Shown: one piece after another, positions 16,746-24,219 of the stretch | Numbering within the stretch: the first letter of the stretch is position 1 | Layout: every line of letters begins with the position of its first letter | The notes under the pieces: model-generated | Seen by the model: the letters and a program-made list of their open reading frames with translations, nothing else | Told to the model about the DNA's origin: nothing | The model's database searches: none | Program-made: the position numbers and the translations under genes | NCBI GenBank assembly: GCA_910577755.1 | Contig: CAJTNL010000022.1 | Coordinates: forward strand, 1-24,219 | Direction of reading: 5' to 3' | DNA: 24,219 nt | Source of the DNA: an uncultured Eubacteriales bacterium | Lineage (GTDB): Bacteria; Bacillota; Clostridia; Oscillospirales; Acutalibacteraceae

Positions 16746-19700
16746 ATGATTACAGTAGATTTACTTCAACATTTCATTCATTCAATTGATCCAAACTCGA
16801 ATGAATTAGAATATGTAAAAATTTTAAATTCATTAGACGTTTATAACCAGTTAAACATATCTACAAGCTTAGTAGAGAGATATACAGCATTGAAAACTCT
16901 TTATCAGGATATTAATGTGTATTTACAAAGTTATGTGCATTCTCCTAAAAATTATTTTTTACAAAGCTTACAGTTAGATTGCCTAATAGAATGGGGTCAA
17001 ATTTATAACCGTACGCTAAAACCAATACAAAAACAAGTTATTGTATCAGATCTATCATCTAATAGTGGGGATATAAAAGAATCCTATTTTAATTTTTGGA
17101 AAACTTTAAATCCTGAGTATACTTTTAAATTTTTCTATGATAGTGAAGCATTTGCAGCAAATTTGATGATTGATTTTTTCGATGAACAAACAGGAATTTC
17201 TTCTATAAGGGAATTGTTCAATGAAAATAAAGAGATTGGTGAAGAACATTTAGAGTTATTCAGTGAAAAACGCATTAGAAAAATGTATGCTATAAAGAAA
17301 GAAATACAACAATTCTTTAATCAAAAAAGGAGCATTGATTCCAATATTGCTCCTTCACAAATTGTAAAAGAGTTTTTAGTTACAAAATATAATTATAATC
17401 CTAATAATTTTGAATTAATACGAAATGAATATATTAATAATTACGAAAGTATGGGTGCTATTGATATCAGAAAAAATCTTCCTTCCATTTTTAATTCTTT
17501 AGATGCTTCACTGTATCATATATATGAAAAAGAGTTATTTACGGCATTTCACACATTTGATGCGGGTAATATATTAAAATTTGTGCTTTTAAATACATTT
17601 GGAGGGGTTAGTTTAGATATAAACTATCTTCCGGAGATCAAGGATCATATTTTTGCGAATATACCTCTTTCACAATATACTCCTGAAGAAATTAACCGAT
17701 TAAAATTGATTGCTATAATGAGTAATAAGCAATATGTAGAAGGCTATGGACCAGACGATAATATTTTTCGTTCAGAATTATACGATGATTTAAATGATCC
17801 AATCAAACAAAGGATTCAACAGGAATTAGATGCGATTCATCATCCCTCTGAATTATTTAAAAGTATCGGTGAATTATCTGCTTCAGAGTTAACTTTTATT
17901 GCAGATTTTCAATACTCTTATAGTAGTGTGAAAAGTCCTCTTATTGCTGCACATGCTGATTCTTTGGCAACGCAGACTATTTTATCTCAAATTAAAACAA
18001 AATATTCTATTGTAGAACAAGTATATAATCCAATTATACTTGAGAATGATTCTTATAATCTAGCTAGAAGGGCAATGTTCAAATTTATTCAACAAACTCC
18101 AAATTATGATTTAAAAAAATTTCTATTGGAAATTAGATATTATATGGATAGTAATTTTATGTTTATTGATGAGCATTACTTACCTTCTGCATATTTGACC
18201 GGAAATAAAATGTTGCTCACAACTGCAAAAAATATTATAACTTTTCAGGATACTATCTCGGCTGTTTCTACCTCGCAAATGACTGGACTAGATTTTAGAG
18301 GATTTCTATTGCCCGAAGCTAAAGCAACTACTTCTTCAGAATTAGTACATAATGAATATGGTTTTGAAGAGAAGGATAATAATGATTTTGAATATTATGC
18401 AGATATAGAGGGCATAGATATTAGATCAGATGCTTACTTTATTCCTGGTAACCCGATTGATGTTGATGGATTTACACAAATATGCAATGCAATAGAAAGA
18501 TTTCCATATTCAAAGGGTTACCTAAGTATACTTTTAGAAGTTCAAGATGACGCTATTGTCAATAAATATTTAAAAATAAAATTTGCAAAAAATGCTGAAA
18601 GTTCAGTAATGATTCAAATACCGATTGATCAAGAAAGTATGTATTATTTTGATCCGGCAATTAAACAGATTGTAAAGACCAGTATTTCCAGTGGGTTACC
18701 AGGACATTTAAGTAGTTTTGAAAAAATGAAATTAACAATATCAGGTCATGGAAATGGTACAAACAATACATTGGGTCGTATGTCTCCTGCTGAATTATTA
18801 ACATATATATCACCAACTATTTCCAGATTAAAACAAATGATTCCGACGATGAAAAATTTAGAGGTTAATTTATTGGCGTGTAAAACTTTAAATTTGTCAT
18901 CTGTACAGAATTCATTTTCTACACAATTTTTGTCTCTTATTAATCAAACAAATAACCCTATCAAAGACTTGGTGAATGGGGTAATAGAAAATATTTCTGT
19001 GGGAACTTCTCCTTATACTATTACAATGTTAGATTCAAGATTTGCTCTAACATTTGATGATCAAATGGCATATACCAGAGAAGAACTGGCCTTGAGCGGG
19101 ATCATACCCAAGTATTTAGTGCAATATGAGAAGGGTGTTCTTACATTAAAGCCGAAACAAATTAAAAACTCTTTTGAAGAAAGAAATGCACTAGAAAAAG
19201 CTTTTAAATCAACTATGGAGGCAGCGCAATTAAGTAATACTAATTTAGATGATTTAGGAGTATTATTTGATCATGAAGATATTGCATTCAGCAGTGTTTC
19301 AGAAGGACAAATAAGACACCGTGATGTTCTTTCAGAGGTACAGAAAAAAAGTTTAGAGCTTTCAGATTTTTTACAAATAGTAGAAAAAGTAGATCAGGAA
19401 ATTTTTGTAATTAAGCAAGCAAATCAATTAAGTGAAGATTACATAGCAGTATTAGATTCCATTGAGCAAAGAAATGGAAAAAGTTTCATAAAGTTTGCTT
19501 CTAAGGTCAATGGCGAAATAAAAGAAATAGAAACGCCATTAAAAGAAAGCTTTATGGAATATAAAGAACTTTCTGAAAGTAAAATGCGTCCAGTGATTGA
19601 ACATATTACCAATCTGTCCAATGAGAATTTTACCTATGAGCATATAGATATTCATGATACATCCCATGTTTCAACTTTAAATGCAGCATTTTTTGTACAA

Positions 19701-22442
19701 ATATTACTAGAATTTGTTAAATCCGAAAGATATCTCAATCAATTATCCACAGCAGTACAAGTGCAGTTATATACACAAATGATATCAACATCTTTGGGTC
19801 TGGTGACCGATGCTGCAAATGTTGTAAAAATTATTAGTCAGGCAGAACAAACAACGCTCCAGTTTTTGCCAAAATTAGTTCAGGCCATACAGTTTCTATC
19901 CTTTATATTGGATGGTATTAACTTAGGGGCATCAATCTATACTCTTATCAATACAGAGGATGAAATTGAAAAGAAAGTTCTTGAGTCCAGCATAGGATTG
20001 ACCTCGGTTAATTTTGCTTTGGGATTAGGAACAACCGCATCTTATATAGCGGGGGCATCTGCAGCAGCAGAAATTTTAGGAGTACTTGCAGTGCCAATAG
20101 TTGGCTTAACAATTGGTTTAGGTTCTCTGGTGAATAATCTTTTAAAAATAGAACATGACGCAGAACAGATTGTTAAATTTTTCAAAATGTTAGGAGAAGT
20201 ACACAGGCAAGGATACTATACTCTCAGCCACGACAAGCAAGCTCTGTACCCAAATCCAGTAGTGCCGGTTACAAGGATTGATTTTAGATATAAAAATATT
20301 AAATTTGGAAGTATTAAAATTTCAAAAACTAAAGGAGGGTCTATTGTTACTGATGACTTAAATCCTCATTACTTTGCAGCGCCGGAACCGGATAATAGAG
20401 GAGAAGGTATTAGTATTACTGATGTTTTATTTCCAGAAAATATTTTACAAAATATTTTACAAAATACTACTGTAATTTTACCTAACGCCTTAAACGTGAG
20501 ATATTATACAGACTATAATTGGGTAGCCGGCGCAGGCAGCTGGAGCGGAGATGGCGTAACTGTTCTTGACCGCTTAAGAAAGCATTATGACAAAAATTTT
20601 CATTGGAGATATTATGCAGCAGGCGGGGAAAGGGCAATTACAACATTAGAGCCTGTATATGAACCTACAAATGTATGTGTATTTTGTGATATGCAAGACA
20701 GAACTTTTATCTCATCCATGATTGAGGATAAAAGTGTAGCTAAAAAACTGAAATATTCTATTTATTATAATAAAGCAAAATATACATATGTATGCCAGCA
20801 TACACCAATAGCAGTATCATTTTTACCTTTGGATTATCGTAGGGAATATGATACGCAAATTAACCTTAAAATAGACAATCTTGTATATGAAACAAAAGTG
20901 GAAAACGGAAAAATTATACAGGAGTCTGCATTAAAAAAGCTTGGTGACATTATCAAAATCGGACAATTTAAAACACCGTATAAAAATGTAGATTTATACG
21001 GTGTTGATGAACATATAAAAGATACCGATATACTTAGAGGTTTAGAGATAAAGATAGGTGGACAAACAGTATACTTTTATGGGAAAACAAATGAAAATAT
21101 ATTTTTATCATTTCGGTCCAAAGAATTTGAAGTGTGCCTAAAAGTGGATTTTAATAAAGCTTATATTGACAAAATATTTGTTTTTGGAAGCACGGAAAAC
21201 TTTACCACCAATAAATTAAGCGAACTATCCTATTTGAAAAATTATAATTTGCCAGAATATCTTTTACAAGATGTACAAGTTGTATTAAATGAAGGTTTCA
21301 ATAAAAATAAAAATGAGCCGATAATTCGTGGTAGTGTAGATATTATTAAAAATGAGTATGTGCTTGTAATGGAAAAAGAAGAGGGTGAACAACAAACCTA
21401 TACCCATGTCATAAAAGATTTTAATTTAAGTGCAGATGACATCATATTGGAATCATCCAATGAACAAGCAGTAGTATTGAAAAAGCCAAGAAAAGTAAAT
21501 CAAAAAGAGAGTGCTATAACAGCAAATAATTATATTCTGCAAGGATATATATCATCTAAAATTAACGGCAGGATATTTGATGACTTACAACATGATTCTA
21601 ATCAATATATTATGGAGATAATAGGTAAAAATCAATTTGTTTTAAAAGAAGTATTTTTAAGTCGTATATTTATGATGGAAGTTTTAAGCATGTTAAATGG
21701 TATACCGACTATCTTTGACGTATTTGGATTTAATACAGAAGTGGATCCTAAAACAAAGGTTGGAAGAAATAAGATAAATGCAGCTGTGGATTTATTAATA
21801 AAAAATTATTGTATAAAAAATGCAATTTCACTAAAAAATGCTGAGCGGTTAAATATTAGTTTTGATTCAGATATGGTGTTGTCAGGTATAGATGATTGGA
21901 ATAGAAGATTAGACTTTATTTTTCGAAGCCACAGGTATATTTTAAAGGCAGGTTATTGGTCAAGTGACGAAAGGGATATTGATTTTGCATATAATTTGTT
22001 AAGTCAAAGAGAATTAACTGTAACAAAACAACAATCTGCTAGAGATCAGCACACAATTGAGATTTTTAACAAAGATTTAATATTTTTAAATCAATATATT
22101 GAAAATATGGTGATTGTGTGTGACTCTAAGATAGAGTTAATAGAATTTAATGATATCAATGCAAAAGTCATGGGTATAGATAATCTAAAAGAGATTAATA
22201 TTTTATTGCCAGTAAAATCCAATTCCAATTCTTTAAAAATAAAATTGCCATTTTTAAAAAGAGATTTAACTTGGGATACAGAGGGAAGTAACTTTATAAT
22301 AGAGTTTTTAGTAAATGATGTAAATAAAAGAATAACTGTTCTGGATGTTTTTCATTCAAACCATTTAGACAAAAGAATATATATATCCTTAAAAGACGAA
22401 GAAAATTTAGATATTCTTTCGTTTATGGAAGAGACAGTGTAG
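16746..22442 (+). CDS. Large clostridial toxin (TcdA/TcdB-family) homologue without C-terminal CROP repeats
   Basis: 1898 residues, compared with 2366 for TcdB. Residues 1-540 align with the glucosyltransferase domain of TcdB, for example EYVKILNSLDVY, FYDSEAF and GGVSLDINYLPEI (286-298), but catalytic residues are replaced (DXD is D291-I-N293, see findings). Residues 545-800 are the cysteine protease domain, with D602, H668 (SGHGNG) and C712 (NLLACKT) at the expected spacing and LTLKPKQ at 799-805 near the inositol-phosphate site. Residues 800-1898 are the delivery domain, with the family-typical HVSTLNAAFFVQ, a long hydrophobic pore-forming region (about 975-1145, SLVNN) and SIVTDDLNPHYFAAP and HWRYYAAGGE further on. 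It ends where CROPs begin in TcdB, as in TpeL. No signal peptide is visible, normal for this family. In relatives it enters host cells by receptor uptake, pH-driven translocation and self-cleavage. No partner tcdR, tcdE or tcdC gene is nearby. Confidence 0.95.
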   Translation: MITVDLLQHFIHSIDPNSNELEYVKILNSLDVYNQLNISTSLVERYTALKTLYQDINVYLQSYVHSPKNYFLQSLQLDCLIEWGQIYNRTLKPIQKQVIVSDLSSNSGDIKESYFNFWKTLNPEYTFKFFYDSEAFAANLMIDFFDEQTGISSIRELFNENKEIGEEHLELFSEKRIRKMYAIKKEIQQFFNQKRSIDSNIAPSQIVKEFLVTKYNYNPNNFELIRNEYINNYESMGAIDIRKNLPSIFNSLDASLYHIYEKELFTAFHTFDAGNILKFVLLNTFGGVSLDINYLPEIKDHIFANIPLSQYTPEEINRLKLIAIMSNKQYVEGYGPDDNIFRSELYDDLNDPIKQRIQQELDAIHHPSELFKSIGELSASELTFIADFQYSYSSVKSPLIAAHADSLATQTILSQIKTKYSIVEQVYNPIILENDSYNLARRAMFKFIQQTPNYDLKKFLLEIRYYMDSNFMFIDEHYLPSAYLTGNKMLLTTAKNIITFQDTISAVSTSQMTGLDFRGFLLPEAKATTSSELVHNEYGFEEKDNNDFEYYADIEGIDIRSDAYFIPGNPIDVDGFTQICNAIERFPYSKGYLSILLEVQDDAIVNKYLKIKFAKNAESSVMIQIPIDQESMYYFDPAIKQIVKTSISSGLPGHLSSFEKMKLTISGHGNGTNNTLGRMSPAELLTYISPTISRLKQMIPTMKNLEVNLLACKTLNLSSVQNSFSTQFLSLINQTNNPIKDLVNGVIENISVGTSPYTITMLDSRFALTFDDQMAYTREELALSGIIPKYLVQYEKGVLTLKPKQIKNSFEERNALEKAFKSTMEAAQLSNTNLDDLGVLFDHEDIAFSSVSEGQIRHRDVLSEVQKKSLELSDFLQIVEKVDQEIFVIKQANQLSEDYIAVLDSIEQRNGKSFIKFASKVNGEIKEIETPLKESFMEYKELSESKMRPVIEHITNLSNENFTYEHIDIHDTSHVSTLNAAFFVQILLEFVKSERYLNQLSTAVQVQLYTQMISTSLGLVTDAANVVKIISQAEQTTLQFLPKLVQAIQFLSFILDGINLGASIYTLINTEDEIEKKVLESSIGLTSVNFALGLGTTASYIAGASAAAEILGVLAVPIVGLTIGLGSLVNNLLKIEHDAEQIVKFFKMLGEVHRQGYYTLSHDKQALYPNPVVPVTRIDFRYKNIKFGSIKISKTKGGSIVTDDLNPHYFAAPEPDNRGEGISITDVLFPENILQNILQNTTVILPNALNVRYYTDYNWVAGAGSWSGDGVTVLDRLRKHYDKNFHWRYYAAGGERAITTLEPVYEPTNVCVFCDMQDRTFISSMIEDKSVAKKLKYSIYYNKAKYTYVCQHTPIAVSFLPLDYRREYDTQINLKIDNLVYETKVENGKIIQESALKKLGDIIKIGQFKTPYKNVDLYGVDEHIKDTDILRGLEIKIGGQTVYFYGKTNENIFLSFRSKEFEVCLKVDFNKAYIDKIFVFGSTENFTTNKLSELSYLKNYNLPEYLLQDVQVVLNEGFNKNKNEPIIRGSVDIIKNEYVLVMEKEEGEQQTYTHVIKDFNLSADDIILESSNEQAVVLKKPRKVNQKESAITANNYILQGYISSKINGRIFDDLQHDSNQYIMEIIGKNQFVLKEVFLSRIFMMEVLSMLNGIPTIFDVFGFNTEVDPKTKVGRNKINAAVDLLIKNYCIKNAISLKNAERLNISFDSDMVLSGIDDWNRRLDFIFRSHRYILKAGYWSSDERDIDFAYNLLSQRELTVTKQQSARDQHTIEIFNKDLIFLNQYIENMVIVCDSKIELIEFNDINAKVMGIDNLKEINILLPVKSNSNSLKIKLPFLKRDLTWDTEGSNFIIEFLVNDVNKRITVLDVFHSNHLDKRIYISLKDEENLDILSFMEETV

Positions 22443-22654
22443 TTCATAGGTGAAAAATTTATTGCATTATTATTTTATCAAATTATTGTTTGTACAGGGC
22501 TTGTAGTCATACAAAGCATTCGGTTTAACTTTCCCTTAAAAAAGTTAATAGTTCTAAGGAATGGGTATACTTCGGTAGTATTTCAATAGTTACGATAGTG
22601 AGCGATATTTGTACAGCAATAAGTTGGAGTCAAAAAATTTTATATGGATAAATG
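22443..22654. other. Spacer after the toxin gene
   Basis: No gene seen. A weak hairpin TTAACTTT (22525-22532) with AAAGTTAA (22541-22548) might end toxin transcripts but lacks a T run. Confidence 0.5.
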
Positions 22655-22687
22655 AAACTGCGGTACGTAATTTACGTACCGCAGTTT
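22655..22687. terminator. Strong hairpin adjoining the tRNA-like fragment
   Basis: A 16-bp perfect inverted repeat (AAACTGCGGTACGTAA at 22655-22670 with 22672-22687) directly abuts the CCA end of the tRNA-Val fragment. On the minus strand it lies immediately after the tRNA 3' end, where the terminator of the original tRNA gene would be. On the plus strand it could also stop toxin transcripts (GCAGTTTT). Confidence 0.8.
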
Positions 22688-22732
22688 TGGTGGACGTTAA
22701 CGGGTTCGAACCGCTGACCTCATGCACGTCAA
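22688..22732 (-). other. tRNA-Val(GAC) 3'-half fragment, attachment site of an integrated element
   Basis: On the minus strand 22732-22688 reads as the 3' part of a tRNA: loop TT-GAC-GT, anticodon-stem strand GCATG, variable AGGTC, T stem AGCGG/CCGTT around TTCGAAC, acceptor AACGTCC, A, CCA. The 5' half is absent: the bases beyond 22732 (GGGAA on plus) cannot pair with GCATG. The break at the anticodon loop is typical of tyrosine-recombinase crossover sites. It adjoins the integrase gene, so it marks an element end (attR-like) rather than a working tRNA. Confidence 0.82.
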
Positions 22733-22740
22733 GGGAAATA

Positions 22741-22783
22741 TCTATTTAATATCTATTTAATTTCTATTTAATTTCTTTTTAAG
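22741..22783. repeat. 11-bp tandem repeat between att fragment and integrase end
   Basis: TCTATTTAATA at 22741-22751, TCTATTTAATT at 22752-22762 and TCTATTTAATT at 22763-22773 are followed by a degenerate fourth unit. They overlap the last codons and the stop of the integrase gene. Position next to the core site suits integrase arm-binding sites, or slippage at an AT-rich gene end. Confidence 0.7.
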
Positions 22784-23737
22784 AGTATCAATATTGATAT
22801 GAGCATATCTTTTTCGTAACATTTTAAGATCACACCATCCACCTGCAAAACCTATTGCTAATAGATCTATTTGTTCTTCATACCATAAGGTGGCTCGTGT
22901 ATGACGTAATTCATGTGGTGTTAATTTTGGCACTTGTGGATATTTAGTTGTCAGGTCTTTTATAAACCTTTTGTATTGTCTTTGTCCCCAATTATTAGGA
23001 TCCATTGCTTTACCGTATTTATTAGAAATTATAAATTGATCGTTAATCTGTTTTTGAGATAACCCCTGTTGTTTGCCTAAAAACAATACTCTTTGATATT
23101 CTAATTTTAATTTTTCACATACTTTGTTACTAATCGGTATTTCTCTTTTGCGATATTGATTTTTTAATCCTCCGGTAAATACATAATATTTATGTGATAG
23201 TGGATCTTGCATTGGTACAGTCCCTTGGTAAATCTGAATATATTCTTGATTCCAATTGATGTTTTTCCACATAATACCTAATAGTTCACTACGGCTTATT
23301 CCTATATCCATTAGGATAAGAGGTCCGAGACCATCCTTGTGTGTTAGAGCAAAGTTAAAAGCTAAATCATAGTGTTGTTTATTCCAGATGTTTTTAGTCT
23401 GTGGTAGAATTTCACTTTTTAATTTTACTCTTGAGGTTACCGGATTAACAGATATTATTTGTTCGTCTTTTGCTAGTTGAAATATATTTTTTAAGCATGA
23501 TTTCATTTTTTTTAAAGTTTCTAATGAATATATTTTTCCTTGTGTATTTAAAAACTGTTGTATAAGGGAGGGAGAGATATTTACTATTTTCATTTCTCCA
23601 AAAAAAGGAATTAAATATTTGTGTGTGGTATGGTAATATGTCCCCATATAGGTATTATCTTTCACAAAACCAAGTACATAATTTTCTAACCAGTACATAG
23701 CACAATCTTTAAATAAACAATTCTCATCAAATTCCAT
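22757..23737 (-). CDS. Tyrosine recombinase (integrase) of an integrated element
   Basis: 326 residues from ATG 23737, chosen because AAGG stands about 8 bases upstream. A GTG three codons earlier is less well placed. Numbering here counts from that GTG. Residues about 10-110 form the SAM-like N-terminal DNA-binding domain (YWLENYVLGF ... LKKMKSCLKNIFQLAKDE). The catalytic domain has R152 (GISRSELLG), a probable beta-hairpin lysine near K200 (YRKREIPI), H278-x2-R281 (LTPHELRHTRA), W304 in place of the usual second histidine (AGGWCD) and the nucleophile Y314 (RKRYAHI). The enzyme joins and excises circular element DNA at a tRNA-borne attachment site, here the tRNA-Val fragment 25 bases past its stop codon. 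The set is complete, so it may be active. Confidence 0.93.
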   Translation of the reverse strand: MEFDENCLFKDCAMYWLENYVLGFVKDNTYMGTYYHTTHKYLIPFFGEMKIVNISPSLIQQFLNTQGKIYSLETLKKMKSCLKNIFQLAKDEQIISVNPVTSRVKLKSEILPQTKNIWNKQHYDLAFNFALTHKDGLGPLILMDIGISRSELLGIMWKNINWNQEYIQIYQGTVPMQDPLSHKYYVFTGGLKNQYRKREIPISNKVCEKLKLEYQRVLFLGKQQGLSQKQINDQFIISNKYGKAMDPNNWGQRQYKRFIKDLTTKYPQVPKLTPHELRHTRATLWYEEQIDLLAIGFAGGWCDLKMLRKRYAHINIDTLKKKLNRN

Positions 23738-23862
23738 TTTATTCACCTTTTCTTATTTATGTATACATAAGCTTACCATAATAGAAGATTATTGTCATAT
23801 TTTGTATCAAATGTTCACAATTCATCAATAATAAAGTCATAAATTGTAATTTTAATTCTGTT

Positions 23863-23892
23863 AAAAACATCACTTTAAAGTGGTGTTTTTTT
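23863..23892. terminator. Bidirectional terminator or attenuator between divergent genes
   Basis: The 14-bp arms 23863-23876 and 23877-23890 (AAAAACATCACTTT with AAAGTGGTGTTTTT, one G-T pair) form a hairpin with A and T runs on both sides. It lies upstream of both the integrase gene and the right-hand gene, an odd place for a plain terminator, so leader attenuation is possible. Confidence 0.65.
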
Positions 23893-23956
23893 ATTTGCAA
23901 GCGGTATGTACATCTAAAAGCAATCCATTTTCAAGAATAAAAGGAGGTTTTATAAA

Positions 23957-24219
23957 ATGACAGGAGGTTTTTTCATAACCAGAGACTTGCTAAAACAATA
24001 TAAGCCATGTAGTGAAGTTTATAAATGGTTCTGTGAGAACTACCCAAACGGAGGTAAATATCAAGAAATATTAGATAAGCTGTGCGACGATGATAGATTC
24101 GCTGACGCTTGCTGGCTTCTGGATGAAATGGGAGCAACAACTGATGAGTTAGAAATTAATACATTAGAGGATGATAATAAATTAATCTGTTTTGCTGGTT
24201 CAGTTATAGTAGAAAATAG
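23957..24219 (+). CDS. Start of an uncharacterised mobile-element protein, cut by the window end
   Basis: 87 codons, open at the window edge. AAGGAGG at 23941-23947 stands 9 bases before the ATG, so the start is well supported. The product begins MTGGFFITRDLLKQYKPCSE, then has FCENYPNGGKYQEI, CDDDRFADACWLLDEMGA and NTLEDDNKLICFAGSVIVEN. The short helical part with L-x-x-Y-x-P-C and D-x-C-W-L-L recalls the N-terminal module of phage-borne proteins that continue into beta-helical repeats, but I do not recognise the family firmly. Being divergent from the integrase at the edge of the element, it is probably element cargo. There is no signal peptide. Confidence 0.7.
   Translation, partial: MTGGFFITRDLLKQYKPCSEVYKWFCENYPNGGKYQEILDKLCDDDRFADACWLLDEMGATTDELEINTLEDDNKLICFAGSVIVEN

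Noticed and set aside
16746..22442. The toxin gene as a C-terminally truncated pseudogene of a longer CROP-bearing toxin
   Set aside because: The stop falls at the delivery-domain boundary and the 570 bases downstream contain no CROP-like YYF-rich sequence in any frame, so a naturally CROP-less form is more likely. An old deletion cannot be fully excluded.
22688..22760. A functional tRNA-Val gene
   Set aside because: Only the 3' half is present. The sequence past the anticodon loop cannot form the 5' anticodon strand, D arm or acceptor strand.

Overview
The window is AT-rich (roughly one third G+C by eye) and uses strong AGGAGG-type ribosome binding sites and sigma-A-like TTGACA/TATAAT promoters. 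This fits a low-GC anaerobic or host-associated Firmicute (Clostridia or Negativicutes-like). I cannot name the species. The gene set (AhpC peroxiredoxin, oxygen-labile radical SAM enzyme, several secreted glycan-binding or adhesin-like proteins, a large clostridial toxin homologue) suggests a gut or mucosal lifestyle.

Layout. 1-8.2 kb is mostly chromosome-like. It holds a PAP2 membrane phosphatase (486-1103), a convergent redox pair on the minus strand (ahpC 3479-2913, then an AhpF-like reductase with permuted domains 2829-1144), a secreted four-ricin-repeat GH25 muramidase with an SH3 tail (3759-6956), and a stand-alone radical SAM protein (7347-8219). 8.2-9.07 kb is gene-free with several hairpins. 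9.07-13.8 kb carries two secreted repeat proteins: a 582-residue protein with four copies of a module of about 125 residues (minus strand), and a BspA-like 26-residue-repeat surface protein (12085-13755). The BspA-like gene lies between two same-orientation copies of one IS3-family element, a C-terminal remnant at 11.47-11.70 kb and a nearly full-length but broken copy at 14.26-15.45 kb. 13.8-16.4 kb is an IS graveyard holding pieces of at least two IS3-type elements.

The centre of interest is 16746-22442, an intact 1898-residue homologue of the large clostridial glucosylating toxins (TcdA/TcdB/TcsL/TcnA/TpeL family). It has the N-terminal glycosyltransferase fold, a cysteine protease domain with Asp/His/Cys present, and the hydrophobic translocation/delivery domain. 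It stops where the C-terminal CROP repeats should begin. An ungapped comparison with the TcdB sequence as I remember it indicates that nearly every UDP-glucose/metal-binding residue of the glycosyltransferase domain has been replaced, including the second Asp of DXD (DIN here). The protein may therefore deliver a non-glucosylating or re-purposed effector domain.

The toxin gene lies between two imperfect copies of a tRNA-Val(GAC) 3' half (16571-16611 and 22686-22732). Both copies break off at the anticodon loop. A tyrosine recombinase (23737-22757) sits just beyond the right copy, followed by the start of a further mobile-element gene that runs off the window. This looks like successive integrations at one tRNA gene, with the toxin as cargo of an older, partly erased element. 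No TcdR-type sigma factor, TcdE holin or TcdC-like gene is present in the window.
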